Under the pieces are notes generated by a model that saw only the letters and a list, made by a program, of their open reading frames with translations, made no database searches and was not told where the DNA came from. A program made the translations under genes and the position numbers. A stretch of DNA of 64,000 bases, from NCBI RefSeq assembly GCF_030547245.1, contig NZ_JAUOQT010000002.1, positions 558,001 through 622,000 of the forward strand, in the 5' to 3' direction. The stretch comes from Oceanihabitans sp. 2_MG-2023 (GTDB taxonomy: Bacteria > Bacteroidota > Bacteroidia > Flavobacteriales > Flavobacteriaceae). Below are positions 46,507 through 54,079 of this stretch, in pieces. Every line of letters begins with the position of its first letter. The stretch's first letter is position 1.

Positions 46507-47532
46507 ATGAAAAAAGCAATATTTACATTAGTTACGTTTTTAATAATAGTTGCTTGTAAAAACAATTCTAAAACAACTACAAACACAGATGCTTCTGGAA
46601 AAACGGAAGATGCTACAAAATACCCAAGCGATGTGATTCCTTTTATGGAAAAATGGAAAATCCTTTTAGGAGATGGCACATATAAAGACGATTTAGTAAA
46701 TTATAAAAAAGACGATTTCTTTTATGTTGAAAATGACGGAGAAACAAACTGGGTAGTTTACAAAACACCTAATTCTGGTATTACCTCAAGAACTTCAAGC
46801 AATACAAGAACCGAACTAGGTGAAAAAGCACATTGGATTCCTGAAACTGGAGGAAAACTAACTGGCACACTAAAAGTACAACATGTTTCTACAACAGGAA
46901 ATGCAAATATACCTTCCTCATATGCTGTAGTTATCGGACAAATTCATAGTGACGAAGGTCATGAAAACGAACCATTAAAAATATACTACAAGAAATTCCC
47001 AGGTCATACTAAAGGATCTGTATTTTGGAACTATGAAATAAATACTGTTGGCGAGGATAATTCTGGAAGATGGGATTACTCAACAGCGGTTTGGGGTTAC
47101 GACTTTTCCGTTGTTGGCAAAGATGCATCTACAGCGCCCGAAGAACCAAAAGATGGTATTGAATTGGGTGAAGAATTTAGCTACGAAGTAAATGTTTATA
47201 AAGGTGTTATGTATCTAACATTTTCAAGTAAAGGTCACAAAACGATAACGTTCACCAAAAACTTGCTAAAATCAGATTTCTCAACAAAAGAAGATATTCC
47301 GCAACAAATTATAGACGTATATGCATCCAGAAGAACAGTGAATGTAGAACGTGAAATTGCCTATGCAGGAGAAATAAATTACTTTAAACAAGGCGCTTAT
47401 AACCAAGCTAATAGCAAAACAGGATCTAAAACATTTGATGGCAATATAGAAAAACAATATGCAAATGGAGCTTATACCGAAGTTTGGTTTAAAAAAGCTA
47501 CTGTTGGCAAAGGAACAGCACCTAACCATTAA
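46507..47532 (+). CDS. PL7 alginate lyase, lipoprotein (copy 2)
   Basis: A 341-residue lipoprotein (VAC, then KNNSKTTT: no acidic signal, probably periplasmic). PL7 blocks: SNTRTELGEKA near residue 100, VIGQIHSDEG near 144, and YFKQGAYNQ near 297. It is more distant from the other two PL7 proteins, with a longer insert (TVGEDNSGRWDYSTAVWGYD), and may act on shorter or different alginate fragments. It lies between the heparinase-fold lyase and the kinase-dehydrogenase fusion. Confidence 0.88.
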   Translation: MKKAIFTLVTFLIIVACKNNSKTTTNTDASGKTEDATKYPSDVIPFMEKWKILLGDGTYKDDLVNYKKDDFFYVENDGETNWVVYKTPNSGITSRTSSNTRTELGEKAHWIPETGGKLTGTLKVQHVSTTGNANIPSSYAVVIGQIHSDEGHENEPLKIYYKKFPGHTKGSVFWNYEINTVGEDNSGRWDYSTAVWGYDFSVVGKDASTAPEEPKDGIELGEEFSYEVNVYKGVMYLTFSSKGHKTITFTKNLLKSDFSTKEDIPQQIIDVYASRRTVNVEREIAYAGEINYFKQGAYNQANSKTGSKTFDGNIEKQYANGAYTEVWFKKATVGKGTAPNH

Positions 47533-47543
47533 AACGAAAATCA

Positions 47544-49427
47544 TTGAATAAAGTAATATTTGTAATGGGAGTTTCTGGTTGTGGAAAAAGCACAATAGGA
47601 AAATTACTTGCCCGAGAATTAGACATTCCTTTTTTTGATGGTGATGATTTCCACCCTGAAAGTAATATTAAAAAAATGTCTAACGGTCAAGCTTTAAATG
47701 ATGAAGACAGACAAGGTTGGTTACAAACATTAAACAATTTAGCCATAAAGCAACTCACAAAAAACAGTTGTGTTATTGTTTGCTCTGCTTTAAAACAAAA
47801 GTATCGTGAAACGTTAAGTCATACTATTAAAGAGAAAACAAAATGGGTACATCTATCTGGTTCTTTCGAACAGGTTTTAAAAAGATTAAATAACAGAGAG
47901 GGACATTTCATGCCTGCCGAGTTACTAAAGTCACAATTTGAAACCTTAGAAACACCAGATGAAGCCATGAAAATAGACATTAAGATAACACCAGAAAATA
48001 TTATTAAAAAAATAAAACAAGAATTAATGAAAACCTCAGAATTTGGATTATTTGGTTTAGGCGTTATGGGAAAAAGCCTATGTAGAAATTTAGCCAATAA
48101 CGGATTTAAAATTTCTATGTTTAACAGACATGTTAATGATGTTGAGGTAGATGTTGCTAAAAACTTTAAAGCAGAATATCCCGAATTAGCACAAGCAGAA
48201 GCTTACGATGATATTGCTGCTTTTGTTAATTCATTGCAACAACCAAGGCGCATTATGTTAATGGTTAATGCTGGAAAAACAATAGATTATGTTATTGAAG
48301 ATTTACTGCCTCATCTGTCAAAAAATGACATCATTATTGATGGTGGAAATTCTAATTATAAAAAAACGAAACAACGTAACGAATATTTAAAAACTAAAGG
48401 AATTCACTTTATTGGAACTGGAGTTTCTGGAGGTGAAGAAGGTGCTTTAAAAGGACCATCCATAATGCCCAGCGGAGATAAAGAAGCCTACAAAAAAATA
48501 GCTCCTTTTTTAGAAACTATATCTGCAAAAGACAAAAACGGCCTACCTTGTTGTACCTACGTTGGACCAGAAGGAAGCGGGCAATTTATTAAAATGGTGC
48601 ATAATGGCGTGGAGTATGTAGAAATGCAATTACTAGCAGAAGTTGCAACGATTTTAGAATCTTTAGGTCAAAATCCAGATGCTATTGCTAACACTTTAAA
48701 TAACTGGAAAGCAACTGCAGATAGTTATTTGTTAGAAATTACAACTGCAATTTTTCAAAAAAAAGAAGGAGACGATTGGTTAGTAAATAAAATATTAGAT
48801 AAAGCTGGTAATAAAGGCACAGGAAACTGGACAACCATAGCTTCAGCCGAACTTGGTGTCCCTAGCACATTAATCGCTTCTGCCCTATTTTCAAGATATA
48901 TTTCGTTTTATAAAGAAGAGAGATTACAATTAAACAAACTTTTTGAAAAAGGAAATACTTCGCAATTAAACCTAACAACTAACGAAATTTTAGAGGCTTA
49001 CCAGTTTGCAAGAATTATTAATCACTATCAAGGTTTTAAATTAATTGCTGAAGCTTCAAACAAAATGGATTGGGATCTAAACCTAAGTGAAATAGCAAGA
49101 ATATGGACTAATGGCTGTATAATTAGATCTACTTTAATGGAAGAATTGGTTGTAGTGTTTAAACAGACATCAAATATTTTAACCAATACAGAATTAATAA
49201 ACACGGTTATTAAATACAAACCAGCTGCAAAAAAAGTAGTGTCACAATGCATACTTAATGATGTTGCAACACCAGCTCTGGCAGAAGCTATCCAATTTTT
49301 AAACGGAATTACAACAGCATATACCTCTGCAAATATAATACAAGCACAACGTGATTACTTTGGAGCACACACCTATCAAAGATTAGATGATGCATCTGGA
49401 AAGAGCCATCACACGAACTGGAATTAA
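47544..49427 (+). CDS. Gluconokinase :: 6-phosphogluconate dehydrogenase fusion
   Basis: One 627-residue frame with two complete enzymes. Residues 1-160 are a GntK-type P-loop kinase: GVSGCGKST, DGDDFHP, MSNGQALNDEDRQGWL, VCSALKQKYRE. Residues ~165-627 are 6-phosphogluconate dehydrogenase: LGVMGKSLCRNLA, DGGNSNYKKT, GTGVSGGEEGALKGPSIMP, KMVHNGVEY, GNKGTGNWT and C-terminal RDYFGAHTYQRLD. Together they would turn gluconate plus ATP into 6-phosphogluconate and then ribulose-5-phosphate, CO2 and NAD(P)H. The start is TTG; the first ATG lies within the first beta strand of the P-loop fold and would cut it. No frameshift is needed. Cytoplasmic. Confidence 0.92.
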   Translation: MNKVIFVMGVSGCGKSTIGKLLARELDIPFFDGDDFHPESNIKKMSNGQALNDEDRQGWLQTLNNLAIKQLTKNSCVIVCSALKQKYRETLSHTIKEKTKWVHLSGSFEQVLKRLNNREGHFMPAELLKSQFETLETPDEAMKIDIKITPENIIKKIKQELMKTSEFGLFGLGVMGKSLCRNLANNGFKISMFNRHVNDVEVDVAKNFKAEYPELAQAEAYDDIAAFVNSLQQPRRIMLMVNAGKTIDYVIEDLLPHLSKNDIIIDGGNSNYKKTKQRNEYLKTKGIHFIGTGVSGGEEGALKGPSIMPSGDKEAYKKIAPFLETISAKDKNGLPCCTYVGPEGSGQFIKMVHNGVEYVEMQLLAEVATILESLGQNPDAIANTLNNWKATADSYLLEITTAIFQKKEGDDWLVNKILDKAGNKGTGNWTTIASAELGVPSTLIASALFSRYISFYKEERLQLNKLFEKGNTSQLNLTTNEILEAYQFARIINHYQGFKLIAEASNKMDWDLNLSEIARIWTNGCIIRSTLMEELVVVFKQTSNILTNTELINTVIKYKPAAKKVVSQCILNDVATPALAEAIQFLNGITTAYTSANIIQAQRDYFGAHTYQRLDDASGKSHHTNWN

Positions 49428-49459
49428 AACAAATAAAACAATAAAAACGATCTCATATT

Positions 49460-50734
49460 ATGGATGCAACAACACCTAATAAATCATTTCTTAAAAAAAT
49501 TATTGCTATTATATTAGGATTTGGTCCTGGAATTTTTGCTATTGGTTATACCATTGGTACAGGTAGTGTAACTTCTATGATTGTAGCAGGAAGCAAGTTT
49601 AACATGCAATTACTCTGGGTACTATTACTAAGTTGTATCTTCTCTGGTGTATTGATGTTTGCTTATGGAAATTACGGATTGATAACTGGTGAAACTGCAC
49701 TCTTCGGATTTAAAAAACACTTAAAATACGGTAAAGCTTTAGCTATATTAATTATTATAGGAATCACATTTGGACAATGGAATTCTTTAATGGGAATTTT
49801 AGGGATATCTTCTAATATCATTTACGAAATTTTGGCTGTTAATTTTGATGGACTAAGTGATTTTAAATATGAAACTGTATTAATAACCGCTATCATCATC
49901 ATCATAACATTTTACTTATTAATGCTAGTTGGTAAGTACACTTTTTTTGAAAAAATACTAGTCATTTTTGTAACCTTAATGGGATTCTCCTTTATACTAT
50001 CCCTATGTTTTGTACAACCACTTCCTATAGATGTAGTTAAAGGATTAATACCAACAATTCCAGATGTACCAGGAGGCAAAATGTTAGTTGCCGCATTTGT
50101 TGGTACTACCATGGCTTCGGCTACATTTTTATCTAGACCTTTATTTGTAAAAGGAAAAGGATGGACTATTAAAAACTTAGAACAACAAAAAAAGGATTCT
50201 ATAACAGCTGCAGTTTTAATCTTTTTAATTAGTGCAACTATTATGGCTGTGTCTGCTGGAGCTTTATTTTATGAAGGAAAAGAAGTAACACAAGTTTTAG
50301 ATATGGCAAATACATTAGAACCTGTTGCTGGTAAATGGGCCGTTACTATTTTCTTTTTTGGTGCTTTAAGTGCTGGTTTATCTTCTATTTTCCCTTGTCT
50401 ATTAATTGCTCCTTTATTACTTGCCGATTACCAATCTGGCGAATTAGATACAAACTCTAAACAGTTTAGAATTATAACCTTTATAGCTTGCCTAGTTGCT
50501 TTAATAGGCCCTGCTTTTGGCGCAAATCCTATAGAAGTTCAAATTCTTTCCCAAGTATTTAATGTATTTATTTTACCTGCAGTAGTATTAGGAATTATTC
50601 TAATGATAAATAATAAGAAAGTAATGAAAGATTACAAAACCAATCTTGGAGTAAACATTGGGCTATTTGCCGCTTTATTCTTTTCGTTAGTAATTTCATA
50701 CAACGGGATTCTTGCACTAACAGAATATTTTTAA
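49460..50734 (+). CDS. NRAMP-fold transporter lacking metal-binding residues
   Basis: A 424-residue inner-membrane protein with about 11 TM helices. It aligns without gaps to MntH-type NRAMP at TM1 (GPGIFAIGYTIGTGSV against GPAFIAAIGYIDPGNF) and QLLWV, and at TM6 (GTTMASATFL against GATIMPHVIYL). Thus DPGN is GTGS at residues 33-36 and MPH is ASA at 219-221: the Asp, Asn and Met that hold the divalent metal are gone. It therefore should not carry Mn2+ or Fe2+ in the usual way. Located between gntK::gnd and the SDR gene in an alginate operon, it may carry a sugar acid or uronate. The function is inferred only. Confidence 0.82.
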   Translation: MDATTPNKSFLKKIIAIILGFGPGIFAIGYTIGTGSVTSMIVAGSKFNMQLLWVLLLSCIFSGVLMFAYGNYGLITGETALFGFKKHLKYGKALAILIIIGITFGQWNSLMGILGISSNIIYEILAVNFDGLSDFKYETVLITAIIIIITFYLLMLVGKYTFFEKILVIFVTLMGFSFILSLCFVQPLPIDVVKGLIPTIPDVPGGKMLVAAFVGTTMASATFLSRPLFVKGKGWTIKNLEQQKKDSITAAVLIFLISATIMAVSAGALFYEGKEVTQVLDMANTLEPVAGKWAVTIFFFGALSAGLSSIFPCLLIAPLLLADYQSGELDTNSKQFRIITFIACLVALIGPAFGANPIEVQILSQVFNVFILPAVVLGIILMINNKKVMKDYKTNLGVNIGLFAALFFSLVISYNGILALTEYF

Positions 50735-50801
50735 TAAAACAATTCGCAAAAAATAAATACATCAACAATAAAAACATCAACTCTATCAATACATACGCAA
50801 T

Positions 50802-51569
50802 ATGAATACGAATAAATTAACAGGAAAAAACGTTCTAATAACCGCTGGAGCACAAGGGATTGGAGAATCTATAACAAAACACTTTATTGATAATGGAGCC
50901 AATGTGGCAATTCATTATTTTTCTAGTGCAGATACAGCAAACCAATTGACAGAATATGCAACTAGCAAAGGGCAAAAAGCAATAGCTATAAGTGGCGATC
51001 TAACCAAAGAGGCAGATGCTAATGCAATGTTAAAAACAACAGTAGATGCACTTGGAAGTTTAGATATACTAATCAATAATGCAGGTTCCCTTGTTGCACG
51101 TAGAATGCTAGGCGATATAGAAACAGAATTCTGGCACAAAGTAATGGACATTAACCTAACCTCCATGATGTTTGTTACAAGAGCAGCTGCGCCTTATTTA
51201 GCAAAAAACGAAAACAGTAGTATTGTTAATTTAGCATCACTAGCAGGTCGTAAAGGTGGACACCCAGGATCTCTAGTATATGCAACAAGTAAAGGAGCTA
51301 TCTTAACATTTACAAGAGCACTTTCCACAGAATTAGGAGATCAAGGTATTCGAGTTAATGCAGTTTCTCCTGGTCTTATTCTTGGAACTTCTTTTCATAA
51401 CACACATACTACAAAAGAATCGGCAGCCGAAACTACAGCTGGTATCCCAATTCAACGAGCAGGTAATGCTGCAGATGTTGCTAGAGCTGTTTTATTTCTA
51501 GCATCTGAATATGACGGTTTTATTACTGGAGCTACACTTGACATCAACGGAGGTGTTTACAACATGTAG
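50802..51569 (+). CDS. SDR oxidoreductase, DehR-like (4-deoxy-5-hexoseulose uronate reductase)
   Basis: A 255-residue classical short-chain dehydrogenase. Cofactor loop TAGAQGIG at 14-21, NNAG near 92, catalytic Ser146, Tyr160 and Lys164 (YATSK), and the GG ending ITGATLDINGG. SDRs in alginate loci reduce the lyase end product DEH to 2-keto-3-deoxygluconate with NAD(P)H. No acidic residue is evident after the second strand (AIHYFSSADTA), consistent with possible NADPH use. It ends the PL6-led operon; a terminator follows. Confidence 0.85.
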   Translation: MNTNKLTGKNVLITAGAQGIGESITKHFIDNGANVAIHYFSSADTANQLTEYATSKGQKAIAISGDLTKEADANAMLKTTVDALGSLDILINNAGSLVARRMLGDIETEFWHKVMDINLTSMMFVTRAAAPYLAKNENSSIVNLASLAGRKGGHPGSLVYATSKGAILTFTRALSTELGDQGIRVNAVSPGLILGTSFHNTHTTKESAAETTAGIPIQRAGNAADVARAVLFLASEYDGFITGATLDINGGVYNM

Positions 51570-51582
51570 TTGTTTATTACAG

Positions 51583-51629
51583 AGCCATTAACAAAATACT
51601 AATGTGTTTTTTTAATGGCTTATTTTTTA
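51583..51629 (+). terminator. Terminator after the SDR gene
   Basis: AGCCATTAA pairs with TTAATGGCT across a 20-base loop, followed by TATTTTTTAT. Confidence 0.75.
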
Positions 51630-51677
51630 TCTTGTAATCAAAATAGCACAGGTTTGAGTTAAAAGTCTATATATTAT

Positions 51678-51707
51678 TTGGAAAATTATAAAAATCACGT
51701 ATATTGG
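51678..51707 (+). promoter_or_regulatory. Promoter P2 (PL6 copy 2 operon)
   Basis: TTG, 19 bases, then TATATTGG (one mismatch to TAnnTTTG). The weak -7 box overlaps operator 2. Confidence 0.65.
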
Positions 51708-51728
51708 TAAACCAATCTGGTAAACCAA
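51704..51728. promoter_or_regulatory. Tandem-dyad operator 2 (alginate regulon)
   Basis: TTGGTAAACCAA plus CTGGTAAACCAA. It ends only 6 bases before the ATG of the PL6 gene, so the transcript has a leader of about 20 bases and the operator DNA also encodes the translation start region. Confidence 0.87.
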
Positions 51729-51734
51729 TTGTTT

Positions 51735-54077
51735 ATGACAAACCAACTAAAGCATTTTACTACTATAATTTTTCTTTTTTTACTAGTATTTTCATGTAAT
51801 GAAAGTGAAAATAATGCTTTATTAGTAAATGATTTATCCGAATTTAACAAGGCTGTAAAAAACGCAAATCCAGGAGATATTATCACACTAGCTAACGGTG
51901 TTTGGAAAGATGCAGAATTGGTATTTGAAGGAAAAGGGACAGCAGAAGATCCTATTACACTTAACGTTGAAGAAAAAGGAAAAGTAACTTTAGAAGGAAA
52001 TTCAAACTTGCAATTAGCTGGTGAACATTTAATTGTTGAAGGTCTAGTTTTTAAAAATGGTTTCACTCCTACTAACGCAGTAATTTCTTTCAGAAAAAAC
52101 AGAGAAGAAATAGCAAACAATAGTCGTTTAACCGAATGTGTTATAGACAACTACAATAATCCAGAGCGTCAAGTACAAGATTATTGGATTACTATTTACG
52201 GAAAAAATAACCGTATAGACCACAACCATATTGTTGGTAAAAAGAACCTTGGTGTAACTATGATTGTTGGATTAGACACCAAATCGAGTAGAGCAAACAA
52301 CCATAAAATTGATCACAACTATTTTGGCCCAAGACCAACTTACGGAAATAATGGAGGAGAAACTTTACGTATTGGGACAAGTCATCATGCACTAGAAAAC
52401 TCAAACACTTTAGTAGCGTCTAATTATTTTGACAGAACAAATGGCGAACATGAAATTATTTCAAACAAAGCTTGTCAAAACACCTTTAAATACAATACTT
52501 TTTTTGAGTGTACTGGTACATTAACTATGCGTCATGGAAATGAAACCTTAGTTGATGGAAATATGTTTATTGGAAACAACAAACCAAGTACAGGAGGTGT
52601 TCGTATTATTAACGAAACACAAACGGTTATTAATAATTATCATATTGGTTTAACCGGTTACCGTTTTAGAGGTGCATTTGTAATGATGAATGGCGTACCA
52701 AATTCACCACCAAATCGTTATGTTCCTGTTATAAATTCAAAAGCAAACAATAATATATTTATTGATTGCAATCATATTCTTTTTGGTGCTGGTAATGATG
52801 CCGAAAGAAGTCAAGCTCCAAGAACTTCAGAATTTTCAGGTAATATTATTTACAATAAAAACGAAAGTGACATTTTTACTATCGATGCCGATATTAGCGG
52901 CATTACATTTAAGAATAATCTTCTTAGCAAAGACGGCAAAACTTCTATTAATGAAGGTTTTGAAAATGCCGAGATCTCCTTAGTAAAAAATAAACAAGGA
53001 TACTTCATCCCGAAGTCAGATAAAATTAAAAGGGCAATCAACATCAGTCCAAAAATTGCTACAAAAGAAAATACTGGTACAACTTGGTATTCCAAAAAAG
53101 ACACAAACATTGCTTTTAATTCAGGAAAAACAACAAAAGTTGCTCCAGGAATTAATACATTATATGAAGCAACAAAAAATTCAGAAGCAGGAGATATTTT
53201 AGTATTAGAATCGAGCAAAAATTATTTAATAACTAAAGCAGCAAAAATTAATCACCCATTAACTATAAAATCATCAGGAAAAGAAAAGCCTGTTATTTTA
53301 TTTGAACGTATGATGGCTTTAGAAATTCAAAATGGCGGAAGTTTGTCACTAGAAAACATCACTTTTGATGGTACTAAATCTCCAGACTACGCAGGAAATT
53401 CTGTAATTAGTACTAGTAAAAATTCCATGCTAGATAATTACAAACTATTTATTGACAATTGCGAATTTAAAGATATGGTTGTTAACCATTCGTTTGATGT
53501 ACTAAGAGTCTCTAAAGGCACTTTCGCAGATACTATTAGTATTCAAAATTCTAAATTCAAAAACATCTCTGGTCACATTGCTGCATTAGATAAAGAAACG
53601 GATGACATTGGCGCATATAATGTAGAATACTTTATTATGAAAAACAATACAGTAACCGATTTACAAGGTGCTGCTTTACGTTTATATAGAGGCGGAAAAG
53701 ACGAAAGTACTTTCGGTCCATTTTTAGAAGTAGACCACAACGTATTTAATAATGTAGGTTTTGGCAAAAAGAATAAATATAAATCTGCTATGTCTTTATA
53801 TGGCGTTCAAGTTAACAATATTGAAAACAACAACTTTAACAATACAGCTGGTTTAAACATGCACTTAGTAGTAGGTGAACCAATTGTAAATGTATTAAAT
53901 AACAACTATTACAAATCTGGAAAAATTGAAGTTACCGGAAATCAAAAACATACTATAGAAAACCTATATAACATAGCTCCAACTTTTAAAAAAGGAACCT
54001 TTGAACTATCAAAGGATTCTTCATTAAGAGGAAAAGGAACTGACCATAAAAACATAGGACCTATTTCTAATAACTAA
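51735..54077 (+). CDS. PL6 alginate lyase (copy 2), two beta-helix domains
   Basis: A 780-residue lipoprotein (VFSC, then NESENNAL: acidic, likely surface). The PL6 catalytic beta-helix has DHNYFGPRPTYGNNGGETLR, EIISNKACQN and MRHGNETLVDG with the catalytic Lys and Arg. A second beta-helix starts near residue 470. It shares the late block ALRLYRGGKDESTFG with YYRGGYDESTIGG in copy 1, so the two are full-length paralogues. I use the ATG rather than an upstream TTG that overlaps the operator. PL17 follows after 2 bases. Confidence 0.93.
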   Translation: MTNQLKHFTTIIFLFLLVFSCNESENNALLVNDLSEFNKAVKNANPGDIITLANGVWKDAELVFEGKGTAEDPITLNVEEKGKVTLEGNSNLQLAGEHLIVEGLVFKNGFTPTNAVISFRKNREEIANNSRLTECVIDNYNNPERQVQDYWITIYGKNNRIDHNHIVGKKNLGVTMIVGLDTKSSRANNHKIDHNYFGPRPTYGNNGGETLRIGTSHHALENSNTLVASNYFDRTNGEHEIISNKACQNTFKYNTFFECTGTLTMRHGNETLVDGNMFIGNNKPSTGGVRIINETQTVINNYHIGLTGYRFRGAFVMMNGVPNSPPNRYVPVINSKANNNIFIDCNHILFGAGNDAERSQAPRTSEFSGNIIYNKNESDIFTIDADISGITFKNNLLSKDGKTSINEGFENAEISLVKNKQGYFIPKSDKIKRAINISPKIATKENTGTTWYSKKDTNIAFNSGKTTKVAPGINTLYEATKNSEAGDILVLESSKNYLITKAAKINHPLTIKSSGKEKPVILFERMMALEIQNGGSLSLENITFDGTKSPDYAGNSVISTSKNSMLDNYKLFIDNCEFKDMVVNHSFDVLRVSKGTFADTISIQNSKFKNISGHIAALDKETDDIGAYNVEYFIMKNNTVTDLQGAALRLYRGGKDESTFGPFLEVDHNVFNNVGFGKKNKYKSAMSLYGVQVNNIENNNFNNTAGLNMHLVVGEPIVNVLNNNYYKSGKIEVTGNQKHTIENLYNIAPTFKKGTFELSKDSSLRGKGTDHKNIGPISNN

Positions 54078-54079
54078 AC

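Noticed and set aside
47544-49427. gntK and gnd as two separate genes
   Set aside because: There is no stop between the domains and no internal start with better signals; a short linker joins two intact domains.
49460-50734. Annotation as an Mn2+/Fe2+ NRAMP importer
   Set aside because: The TM1 DPGN and TM6 MPH residues that hold the metal are replaced by GTGS and ASA; only the fold is kept.
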